Origin: a bacterium
GTDB lineage: Bacteria > UBA9089 > CG2-30-40-21 > SBAY01
NCBI GenBank assembly: GCA_040757115.1
Contig: JBFLYA010000251.1
Span: 1 to 5,450 of the forward strand
DNA length: 5,450 nucleotides
Direction of reading: 5' to 3'
Shown here: positions 1 to 5,450 of the stretch, piece after piece
Layout: every line of letters begins with the position of its first letter
Position numbering within the stretch: the stretch's first letter is position 1
The notes under the pieces: generated by a model
Told to the model about the DNA's origin: nothing
Databases searched by the model: none
What the model saw: the letters and a program-made list of their open reading frames with translations, nothing else
Translations under genes and position numbers: made by a program

Positions 1-28
1 ATAAACTATCAACTATAAACTATAAACG
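1..28. repeat. Heptad tandem array, consensus ATAAACT, four units
   Basis: Four exact-phase 7-base units begin at 1, 8, 15 and 22. Units 1 and 3 are ATAAACT, unit 2 has one change (ATCAACT) and unit 4 differs only in its last base (ATAAACG). The array runs off the window edge, so its full length is unknown. It overlaps the 3' end of the DUF3786 gene: the TAG stop (complement of 20-22) and the last two codons lie inside it. The family resembles in style the heptanucleotide STRR repeats known from cyanobacterial intergenic DNA, but the sequence alone does not show a relationship. Confidence 0.85.
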
Positions 29-688
29 AGTTTTGCATTTTACTCTTTGGAGGAAATCCCTTTTGGACACCAAATCTGCATAGATTTCATTATTAGAGTT
101 ATTTTCAGACACCACCAATTTTTTTGTAGTTATCCTTATCAAGGCATAAAGGACATCCAGAGGAAGATGAAATTCAGCAGTAGAATCTAAAAGAATAGAC
201 ATACCTGGTTCAAATTCATCATCACCTGTCCAAATGAGATAAAGAAGCGGAATGCGAGGAAGAGGAAAGAGGATAATAGATTTGTCTCCATAAGAGGCAG
301 GTTTTGCACCTAATTTTACACCTACTTCAAAAAGTCTATTTGGAGCGTGACCAAATTTTTCTAAAAAAATTGAGTCTTCGAGGGAATGTGTTCCGGTAAA
401 GAATAAATAACCACTTTTAAGGTCTCGCGGGCTTACCCACTTATTCGACAAATTTATCTCCTTTGCCTGGGTAAGATAGGTGAGTAAGACGAGTGCAAGG
501 TCAAAATTAATCTTTGAAGATGGAGATGAAGGCATATTAATTTTCCTGGTCTGCAATTCAATTTGATACAAATCTTTGAGAAATTCAATTAAATATTTAC
601 CGTCTTTAAACTCAACCTGTGCCCTTTTACAGACCAAAGAATGTTCCATTTCTAATAATCTATTCCAGGCAACATCTAAACCATTCAT
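20..688 (-). CDS. DUF3786-type protein of unknown function
   Basis: A 222-residue soluble protein with no signal peptide or membrane segment. I recognise it as DUF3786-like from its pattern: W84 followed by SPRDLKSG and an aromatic FF pair (residues 85-97), TGTHSLED around 98-105, a conserved GD at 134-135, then the central block LPRIPLLYLIW (143-153) with GDDEFEPG (155-162), and LLDSTAEFHLPLDVL (166-180). The acidic DDEF and the LLDSTA segment are the family's hallmarks as I remember them. The biochemical role of the family is not established, and I do not assign one. Length is normal for a single-domain member, so it looks intact. The start at 688 is supported by a GAGGTGAT ribosome binding site; the next in-frame Met is residue 14 and lacks this support. 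It lies 47 bases after cheA and is probably co-transcribed. The last two codons and the TAG stop lie inside a heptad repeat array. Family assignment is fairly sure; any chemosensory role is inference from position. Confidence 0.8.
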   Translation of the reverse strand: MNGLDVAWNRLLEMEHSLVCKRAQVEFKDGKYLIEFLKDLYQIELQTRKINMPSSPSSKINFDLALVLLTYLTQAKEINLSNKWVSPRDLKSGYLFFTGTHSLEDSIFLEKFGHAPNRLFEVGVKLGAKPASYGDKSIILFPLPRIPLLYLIWTGDDEFEPGMSILLDSTAEFHLPLDVLYALIRITTKKLVVSENNSNNEIYADLVSKRDFLQRVKCKTRL

Positions 689-690
689 TT

Positions 691-698
691 ATCACCTC
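691..698 (-). promoter_or_regulatory. Ribosome binding site of the DUF3786 gene
   Basis: On the minus strand this reads GAGGTGAT, eight bases complementary to the 16S anti-SD tail, with only two bases (AA) before the ATG at 688. Measured from the GAGG core, the gap is six bases. It decides the start at 688 over the later in-frame Met. A heptad repeat element ends two bases upstream (700). Confidence 0.85.
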
Positions 699-699
699 A

Positions 700-727
700 C
701 ATAACTGGTGATTGGTAAATAGTTACC
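700..727. repeat. Heptad element of the GGTAACT family, copy in the cheA to DUF3786 gene spacer
   Basis: Four 7-base units start at 700 (CATAACT), 707 (GGTGATT), 714 (GGTAAAT) and 721 (AGTTACC); the last is the reverse complement of the family unit GGTAACT. Bases 702-727 match 5269-5294 at 24 of 26 positions with no gaps. The short inverted pair TAACT (702-706) and AGTTA (721-725) could form a weak 5-base stem. The element fills most of the 47-base spacer and abuts the ribosome binding site of the next gene. Confidence 0.8.
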
Positions 728-735
728 TCAAATCT

Positions 736-2919
736 TTACTTCTCAACCATTTTCTCAATCATATCCAACAAACCTTTTTGGTCAAAGCCGGATTTAATGA
801 TGTATGCCTGGGCACCAACTTCAATCCCTCTTTTCCTATCTTCATCCTTTTCTTCAGAAGTAACCATAATAACAGGAATATCTTTACATTTTTCGTCTTT
901 TTTTATAGCGGCAGTTAATTCAAATCCATTCATTCCTGGCATAGTAATATCGGTAATGATTAAATCATATCTTTTTTGTTTGATTTTCCCTAAGGCTTGT
1001 AATCCATCAATTGCCATTTCGACATTATAGCCCACTGATTCTAAGATATTTTTTTCAAGTTCGCGGGTCGTTAATGAATCATCTACAACTAAAATAGTGG
1101 GAGTAGAGATTTTTGGTTTAGCAGTTACTTTTACTTCAATATGTGTCTTTTTGGCAGATTTCATTATATCAAATACATCTAAGATAAGGATTACTTCGCC
1201 ATCTCCCCAGATAGTTGCACCGGCAATATTATCAGGTTTTTTTAAATAACCGCCCAGACTTTTGATAACTATTTCTTGTTCACTAATAACTTCATCTACT
1301 CCAAATCCAATAGATTCACCTGCAAAATGAATTATAATCATAAACATTTCGCGATTGGTAAGTATTTCATTTTCTTTTTTTAATCCAAGTAGTTTATCGA
1401 GTTTGACAAAAGGGATAGTAACACCATCAACGATAACTACTTCTTTATCACCAATCAGTTTTATATCATTTGTTGATAGATTAACTATTTTTTTTACTTC
1501 TGAAGTTGGGAAAATGAATAATTGCCCCTGGGATTTAACAATTAGTCCTAAAGTAATACTTAAGGTTAAGGGCATGCGTAAGGTAAATTTTGTGCCTTTA
1601 CCTACCTCTGTCTGGATGTTAATCGAACCTTTAAGTCGTTCAATGTTTTCTTTAACAACATTCATTCCCACGCCTCGTCCGGAGATATCTGTGATTTTTT
1701 CACTGGTAGAGAATCCTGGGGCGAAGATAAGGTAAATAGCGTTTTCATCAGTAATTTTCTCTGCTTGTTCATGGGTAATCAGATTTTTCTTTAAGGCAAT
1801 TCGTTTTATGACACGAGGGTCTATGCCTCGACCGTCATCGGATATTTCAATAATTATACTTGCTCCTTCCTGTCGGGCAGAAAAGCATATTTTCCCGGTT
1901 CGTGGTTTACCAAGCAATGCCCTTTCTTCTGGCGTTTCGATTCCATGGTCAATACAATTGCGGACTAAATGCATCAGTGGGTCTTTTATTTCCTCCAGTA
2001 TTTTTTTATCAAGTCCTGTTTTTTCACCTCTAATTTCTAAATTTATCTCCTTATCATATTCTTCAGCCATATCCCGCACGACTCTTGGGAAAAGGTCAAA
2101 AATAGTCGATACTGGTAACATCCTTATTTTAATGACCATATCTTCCAATTCATTAGTTAAAATATTCAAGTCATCCAGTCCCTCTGCGTATTTTCTTAAT
2201 AAATTAGTTGTTCCGTCTTTTAGTCTCTGGTGTGAAAGGGATAATTTTATTATCTCTTCTTTAAATCCATTGGTTCTTTCCTTTAGTTGGTCGAGGAATA
2301 ATATTTGTTCTTTCATTAATTCAGATATATCCTTTATGTGCATCAACAGGGCATCTAATTTGCCACGGTTAATAATCATTTCTCCACTTAAATTCAGGAG
2401 TTTATCAAGTTTGCTTACTTCAACACGGATTGTTTCTTCAAAGCCTACTTTTTCATGTCGAATTTCTTGGGCTACACCTTCGACTAACCGAATTTTTCTC
2501 TCAGTCTTTTTCCTTTCACGAATTAACTTTCCGGTGCAGGCTTGAATTAATTCATCACAAAGAGAATCGACATCAATATCTACTTCTTTTTTAGAGATTT
2601 CTGCCTCTAACAGAATTTTAATTGAATCAAGGCATTCAAACAGCAAATCATTTATTTGTGGGGTGAGATTGAATTGTTTTTCTTTGATTCTGCCGAGCAG
2701 GTCTTCCATCTGGTGGGCGATGCGGTTAATTTTGGTCAAACCGACCATTTTCGCCGAGCCTTTTAAGGTATGTGCTTCACGAAATACCTCATTGAGTAGC
2801 TCAGCATCATCTGGATTTTGTTCCAGGTTTAAAAGTTTATTATTGAGGTTATTAAGTCGTTCATCAGTTTCTTCTTTAAATTTCGCTAAAAATATAGATT
2901 TATCAAATTTTCCAGCCAT
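736..2919 (-). CDS. cheA: Hybrid chemotaxis histidine kinase CheA with C-terminal receiver domain
   Basis: A cytoplasmic kinase of 727 residues that phosphorylates itself in response to chemoreceptors. HPt (P1) spans about 5-105, with phosphoacceptor H50 in AHTLKGSAKMVG. Residues 106-158 are a charged linker with no recognisable P2 (CheY-binding) domain. P3 dimerisation runs about 160-265 and is longer than usual, with extra coiled-coil-like helix around 195-255. The P4 ATPase has the CheA junction RMLPVSTIF (266-274), an N box at HLVRNCIDHGIE (317-328, N321), DDGRGID (361-367), APGFSTSEK (400-408) and GRGVGMNVV (414-422). The CheW-like P5 domain follows PLTLSI (450-455) to about 590. A receiver domain covers 608-725, with acidic D613/D614, phosphoacceptor D657 in TDITMPGMNG, T687 and K709; all key residues are present. 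The start follows a GGAG site with an 8-base spacer. It lies 71 bases after the receptor gene, its likely upstream partner. The fused receiver may be output, phosphate sink or autoregulator. Confidence 0.95.
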   Translation of the reverse strand: MAGKFDKSIFLAKFKEETDERLNNLNNKLLNLEQNPDDAELLNEVFREAHTLKGSAKMVGLTKINRIAHQMEDLLGRIKEKQFNLTPQINDLLFECLDSIKILLEAEISKKEVDIDVDSLCDELIQACTGKLIRERKKTERKIRLVEGVAQEIRHEKVGFEETIRVEVSKLDKLLNLSGEMIINRGKLDALLMHIKDISELMKEQILFLDQLKERTNGFKEEIIKLSLSHQRLKDGTTNLLRKYAEGLDDLNILTNELEDMVIKIRMLPVSTIFDLFPRVVRDMAEEYDKEINLEIRGEKTGLDKKILEEIKDPLMHLVRNCIDHGIETPEERALLGKPRTGKICFSARQEGASIIIEISDDGRGIDPRVIKRIALKKNLITHEQAEKITDENAIYLIFAPGFSTSEKITDISGRGVGMNVVKENIERLKGSINIQTEVGKGTKFTLRMPLTLSITLGLIVKSQGQLFIFPTSEVKKIVNLSTNDIKLIGDKEVVIVDGVTIPFVKLDKLLGLKKENEILTNREMFMIIIHFAGESIGFGVDEVISEQEIVIKSLGGYLKKPDNIAGATIWGDGEVILILDVFDIMKSAKKTHIEVKVTAKPKISTPTILVVDDSLTTRELEKNILESVGYNVEMAIDGLQALGKIKQKRYDLIITDITMPGMNGFELTAAIKKDEKCKDIPVIMVTSEEKDEDRKRGIEVGAQAYIIKSGFDQKGLLDMIEKMVEK

Positions 2920-2926
2920 TTCTGTA

Positions 2927-2980
2927 ACTCCAAATGGAATAGTGGAGTAATGGATTTGATTTTATCACTTTAACACTCCA
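2927..2980 (-). promoter_or_regulatory. Possible alternative-hairpin leader of cheA
   Basis: In the transcript the hexamer TGGAGT occurs twice (complements of 2975-2980 and 2927-2932), flanking one copy of its exact complement ACTCCA (complement of 2943-2948). The middle copy can pair with the upstream copy (26-base loop) or with the downstream copy (10-base loop), not both. The downstream copy contains the GGAG ribosome binding site. Pairing there would hide the site; pairing upstream would free it. The stems are only six base pairs and could be coincidence. No ligand-binding fold is recognisable. Confidence 0.3.
2928..2931 (-). promoter_or_regulatory. Ribosome binding site of cheA
   Basis: GGAG on the minus strand, with an 8-base spacer to the ATG at 2919. 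It is weaker than the sites of the two flanking genes and lies inside a possible hairpin (2927-2932 with 2943-2948), which could limit its access. Confidence 0.7.
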
Positions 2981-2990
2981 ATTCCTGTCT

Positions 2991-5240
2991 TTATCCTTCT
3001 AATTTAAATTTCTCAATTGCTACTTTTAGGTCTTCGGCTAAAGTATTTAATTCAGAAACAGAGGTAATAGATTGGTGGCTTGAGGCGGCTGATTGTTTAG
3101 ATACTTCAGCGATTTCGTGCATTGTTGCTACGACTTGTTCTGAGGCAGTTCTTTGCTGTTGGGTGGCAACCGAGATTTGTTTTGAGGCTTTAGTTGTCTG
3201 GTCAACCATATCGAGTATCTCTTCTAAAGATTCCCCTGCTTTTTGAGCCAATTTTACGCCTTCATCTACCTTTTTCACATCTTCTTCTATCGCCATAACC
3301 GATTGAGAGGCTAATGTCTGAATTTCAGAGGCTATTTCTTTAATTGTTTTAGTCGATTCAACAACATTTTCGGCTAATTTTTTGACTTCAACGGCGACTA
3401 CCGCAAATCCTCTGCCTGCTTCTCCAGCTCTTGAAGCCTCAATAGCGGCATTAAAGGCAATAAGTTTTGTTTCTGCGGCAATATTATTGATAAGTTCTAA
3501 TATTTCGCCTATTTTTTGAGACCTCTCGCCCAGTGTCAGGATGCGTCTGGCACCGGCTTCAGTTGTTTCCTTTATTTTACCCATACTGAGAATTACATCC
3601 TGAACTCCATCCTGTCCTGTTTGAGCACTTTGTAATGTTTCCTCAGCTATTCTGGCGACTGCATCGGCATTTTCTGCTATTTGTTTTGAGGTGCTGGATA
3701 GCTCTTCAACAGTAACCGTAACCTGGGAAACCGAAGCGGCCTGTTCACTTGCCCCACTTGATTGTTCCTGAGCCGTGGCTAAAATTTCACTGCCCGCAGA
3801 ACTTATTTGAAGCGAAGCCTCTTTTAAATGGTAAATTAATTTCCTCAAATCTTCAAGCATTTTATTAATGACAATTGTCATTTGTTCAAGTTCATTTGCA
3901 CCTTCTATCTTTACGGCTTGAGTTAAATCTCCACTGGCAATTTTTTCTATTATCCCAGCCAAATTTTTAATATTATCTTGTAGATTTTTCTTTTCCACCG
4001 ACCGGGTTTGAGCATGGTCATGGAGTTGTTCCATTGAATTGCGTAAATTCTGCATCATCCGATTAAAAATATTCGATAGTAATCCAATCTCATCACTCGT
4101 AACGACTGTAACAACATGAGATAAATCTCCATCAGCAATCCGCTGACTACTTTTAATTAAATTATGAAGAGGTATAGTCGCATCAGTCGTGACAAAATAG
4201 GCGTAAATATATCCGACAACAAAAATAATCACCGTAAAAATCAATAAAAGATTCCACATCTTCGTAATTGGTGCATCAAAATCCTTCATATAACATACTG
4301 TTCCCAATGTCCAGTTTGATTTTTTAATCGGGGCATAAGTAATATATCTCCCTCTGGTTACATCTTCTTGATAGCCAGGTTTATGAACCTCAGTTATTGT
4401 AGGTATCTCCTGTGGTATTTCAACGATATGCTTTCTTTTTTCATTTAGTAAAAATGAAAAACCACTTTTACCCAATTTAATATCTTTGACCAGATTAGTC
4501 AAAATATCGGTATCTGCTTTATCGAAATTTAGCAGTAGACTAATCTTATCAACACCATCTTTTACCATTTGGTCAGCCTGGTTTTTTATTCTATCTTCTA
4601 TCACTCTGGCTGTAAAATTAATAAACATCACCGAGCCAAGGAATAAAGACAAAAGCATCAGTGATTGAACGGCAACCTGGGTTTTAAAACCAATACCCAG
4701 TCCTACCTTTTGTTTTTTTTCTTCTATATGGGCGGCGGCAAATGCCAATCGAAGTATTGGCTCACGATATCTAATGGTTAAATAAAATAAAATGATAGAT
4801 ACATTTACGGAATTGATGAATGTGCTCAAAAATATAGCTATCGATTCCCAGATAGATAGGTGACCATAAACCGCTCTCATCCAGGCACCTGCTGAAAGCC
4901 CAATAATAAGCGTTGTGACAAATTCTAAAATAACTATCCTTCGTGGAATCTGGACAAGTGCTTCTCTTGCTTGTTCAGCTAATGTTTCACTTGCTTTACC
5001 TTCTTTTTCTTCCATCTCTTGTAAAAATTGAACAATTGGTCTAAACCATAAGCAAATTAGCCAGATGGCAAAACCTATCAATATTGGTGTCTCAATGGCA
5101 GTGATACTTAATAGTATCCTGAGCCTCTCCGGGGTGAACTTAATGGATAATAAGGTATAAACCGCATTGATAATTACCCCAATTACCATAAAGATTCCTA
5201 CAGCATAGATTACCTTTTTTCTAATTGATGTTTTTAACAT
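2991..5240 (-). CDS. Methyl-accepting chemotaxis protein, six predicted TM segments, Cache-like sensor and two HAMP modules
   Basis: A 749-residue inner-membrane receptor. Hydrophobic segments lie near 9-32, 44-66, 102-120, 133-156, 188-208 and 329-350. An even count, with basic stretches at 157-187, puts the signalling end in the cytoplasm. Between TM5 and TM6 (about 209-328) is a short extracytoplasmic domain with Cache-like marks: [10 protein letters not shown] (257-266) and SNWTLGTV (308-315). HAMP 1 follows TM6 (about 351-405; P357, DEIG 383-386). A second HAMP-like module lies at about 420-472 (ASGDLTQAV, then NEL and M454). The signalling hairpin occupies about 475-745; its tip contains [22 protein letters not shown] (positions 595-616; key residues E601, R604, E607, R610). 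Possible methylation pairs are E492/Q493, E499/Q500 and Q695/Q696. The C-terminus (KFKLEG) has no NWETF-like CheR/CheB tether. Arm length of about 140 residues suggests a 40H-like class. The start has a near-perfect ribosome binding site. The ligand is unknown. It is probably the first gene of the operon with cheA. Confidence 0.94.
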   Translation of the reverse strand: MLKTSIRKKVIYAVGIFMVIGVIINAVYTLLSIKFTPERLRILLSITAIETPILIGFAIWLICLWFRPIVQFLQEMEEKEGKASETLAEQAREALVQIPRRIVILEFVTTLIIGLSAGAWMRAVYGHLSIWESIAIFLSTFINSVNVSIILFYLTIRYREPILRLAFAAAHIEEKKQKVGLGIGFKTQVAVQSLMLLSLFLGSVMFINFTARVIEDRIKNQADQMVKDGVDKISLLLNFDKADTDILTNLVKDIKLGKSGFSFLLNEKRKHIVEIPQEIPTITEVHKPGYQEDVTRGRYITYAPIKKSNWTLGTVCYMKDFDAPITKMWNLLLIFTVIIFVVGYIYAYFVTTDATIPLHNLIKSSQRIADGDLSHVVTVVTSDEIGLLSNIFNRMMQNLRNSMEQLHDHAQTRSVEKKNLQDNIKNLAGIIEKIASGDLTQAVKIEGANELEQMTIVINKMLEDLRKLIYHLKEASLQISSAGSEILATAQEQSSGASEQAASVSQVTVTVEELSSTSKQIAENADAVARIAEETLQSAQTGQDGVQDVILSMGKIKETTEAGARRILTLGERSQKIGEILELINNIAAETKLIAFNAAIEASRAGEAGRGFAVVAVEVKKLAENVVESTKTIKEIASEIQTLASQSVMAIEEDVKKVDEGVKLAQKAGESLEEILDMVDQTTKASKQISVATQQQRTASEQVVATMHEIAEVSKQSAASSHQSITSVSELNTLAEDLKVAIEKFKLEG

Positions 5241-5246
5241 TTTTTT

Positions 5247-5254
5247 ACCTCCTT
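5247..5254 (-). promoter_or_regulatory. Ribosome binding site of the chemoreceptor gene
   Basis: AAGGAGGT on the minus strand, a perfect anti-SD complement, separated from the ATG at 5240 by six A residues. It fixes the start and suggests efficient translation. Confidence 0.9.
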
Positions 5255-5259
5255 AGTTT

Positions 5260-5309
5260 GGTAATTGGTAACTGGTGAATGGTAATTAGTTACCAGTTAC
5301 CATTTAACC
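5260..5309. repeat. Heptad element of the GGTAACT family with strong inverted repeat, receptor leader
   Basis: Seven-base units start at 5260, 5267, 5274 and 5281 (GGTAATT, GGTAACT, GGTGAAT, GGTAATT). They continue in phase as two copies of the reverse complement AGTTACC at 5288 and 5295, then a degenerate ATTTAAC. The flip in orientation creates a perfect 10-base inverted repeat (5267-5276 with 5292-5301). It extends to 14 of 15 paired positions (5262-5276 with 5292-5306) around a 15-base loop. In the transcript the hairpin would end seven bases upstream of the AAGGAGGT site, leaving it exposed. There is no T-run after it, so it is not a standard terminator. Confidence 0.85.
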
Positions 5310-5314
5310 GATTA

Positions 5315-5328
5315 CTTACTTTAGTAAG
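5315..5328. promoter_or_regulatory. Small dyad CTTACT-TT-AGTAAG, possible protein-binding site
   Basis: Two perfect 6-base inverted half-sites are separated by two bases. The gap is too short for a good RNA hairpin, so if functional it is more likely a DNA site for a dimeric regulator. It lies 75-88 bases upstream of the receptor start. There is only one copy and no known operator match, so chance is possible. Confidence 0.25.
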
Positions 5329-5349
5329 CGTTCAGGTGGTGTAACAAAA

Positions 5350-5380
5350 GGAGATGTGGAGATTAAGGAGATAGGGAGAT
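5350..5380. repeat. GGAGAT array with 8-9 base steps
   Basis: The hexamer GGAGAT occurs exactly at 5350, 5358, 5367 and 5375, with steps of 8, 9 and 8 bases. The linkers are GT, TAA and AG. On the transcribed strand it is a pyrimidine-rich ATCTCC repeat. On the plus strand it resembles repeated ribosome binding sites, but no gene follows on that strand within the window. Confidence 0.75.
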
Positions 5381-5395
5381 ATTATTAAAAAAATT

Positions 5396-5435
5396 GAAAT
5401 TAGTAGAAACTAATAGAAATTTATGGAAATTTGTT
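5396..5435. repeat. Four 10-base units beginning with GAAA
   Basis: GAAA begins at 5396, 5406, 5416 and 5426, an exact 10-base period. The units are GAAATTAGTA, GAAACTAATA, GAAATTTATG and GAAATTTGTT. The short A-tracts fall once per DNA helical turn, and a seven-A run lies just before them at 5387-5393. Such phasing is a known cause of intrinsic DNA bending. The array may extend past the window. Confidence 0.75.
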
Positions 5436-5450
5436 GTTTTCCACAATCAA

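Larger units (their letters stand above)
20..5240 (-). other. Predicted three-gene operon: receptor, hybrid cheA, DUF3786 gene
   Basis: All three genes read the same way with spacers of 71 and 47 bases. Neither spacer contains a GC-rich hairpin followed by a T-run in the direction of transcription, and I could not find a convincing internal promoter. Receptor and cheA are functional partners. Inclusion of the DUF3786 gene rests only on spacing and orientation. The operon could continue beyond base 1. Confidence 0.6.
5241..5450 (-). other. Gene-free upstream region of the operon, built largely of short repeats
   Basis: No coding region is supported here. Moving away from the receptor start, it holds the ribosome binding site, a heptad element with an inverted repeat (5260-5309), a small dyad (5315-5328), a GGAGAT array (5350-5380), a run of seven A (5387-5393), 10-base GAAA units (5396-5435) and a 6-base inverted pair TGGAAA/TTTCCA (5424-5429 and 5438-5443). 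The operon promoter should lie here or further upstream, but no sigma-70, sigma-28 or sigma-54 site stands out. Confidence 0.6.

Noticed and set aside
1355-1735. A 126-codon plus-strand frame opposite the CheW-like and ATPase regions of cheA
   Set aside because: Same shadow character: low-complexity hydrophobic and serine-rich translation, no family features, fully inside an unambiguous gene.
1808-2545. A 245-codon open frame on the plus strand opposite cheA
   Set aside because: It lies antisense to the best-conserved part of CheA, has a serine- and isoleucine-rich composition typical of a shadow frame, no recognisable domain and no ribosome binding site that I could support.
5103-5118. Perfect inverted repeat GATACT-TAAT-AGTATC
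   Set aside because: It lies within receptor codons 41-46 and fits ordinary coding sequence; a single 6-base stem inside a gene is weak evidence for a site.
5262-5306. Rho-independent terminator
   Set aside because: The stem is strong, but it is AT-rich and not followed by a T-run in either direction; in the operon direction it is followed directly by a ribosome binding site.
5306-5313. ACCGATTA resembling the sigma-28 -10 motif GCCGATAA
   Set aside because: It is on the plus strand, away from the operon, without a suitably spaced TAAA and with no gene downstream.
5381-5386. Possible minus-strand -10 box AATAAT (five of six to TATAAT) upstream of the receptor
   Set aside because: At 17 bases spacing the -35 region (TTTCTA) matches only three of six. 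In DNA this AT-rich such matches are expected by chance.
5260-5435. CRISPR array
   Set aside because: Units are 7-10 bases in direct tandem with no conserved 25-40 base repeat and no unique spacers; no cas gene is visible.

Overview
The window holds three genes, all on the minus strand. In transcription order they encode a membrane chemoreceptor (5240 to 2991), a hybrid CheA histidine kinase with its own receiver domain (2919 to 736), and a 222-residue protein of the DUF3786 type (688 to 20). Spacers are 71 and 47 bases, each downstream gene has its own ribosome binding site, and no convincing terminator separates them, so one transcript is the simplest reading. The 210 bases upstream of the receptor contain no gene.

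The DNA is AT-rich, uses the standard genetic code (stops TAA, TAA, TAG) and has strong anti-SD-complementary ribosome binding sites. DUF3786 proteins are, as far as I recall, found mainly in anaerobes (delta-proteobacterial lineages, Clostridia and uncultured candidate phyla). Together with the many short intergenic repeats, this suggests an uncultured anaerobic bacterium. I cannot place it in a phylum from this window.

Functionally, the receptor would sense a signal through its membrane region and a small Cache-like extracytoplasmic domain. Two HAMP modules would pass it to the cytoplasmic hairpin that controls CheA. CheA has HPt, dimerisation, ATPase, CheW-like and receiver domains, but no recognisable P2 domain. 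Phosphate could therefore pass from the HPt histidine to the fused receiver, to a separate CheY, or to both. No cheW, cheR, cheB, cheY or flagellar gene is visible. The DUF3786 protein is the only candidate accessory partner here, and that link rests on position alone.

The most unusual content is non-coding. Four short-period repeat arrays occupy the gene edges: an ATAAACT heptad array at 1-28 that supplies the stop codon of the last gene; a GGTAACT-type heptad element in two copies (700-727 and 5260-5309, 24 of 26 core bases identical), each just upstream of a ribosome binding site; a GGAGAT array with 8-9 base steps at 5350-5380; and four 10-base GAAA-headed units at 5396-5435. The cheA leader also carries a hexamer that can pair with either of two copies of its complement, one of which contains the ribosome binding site. 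I see no CRISPR array, RNA gene, transposase or complete novel defence-like system.
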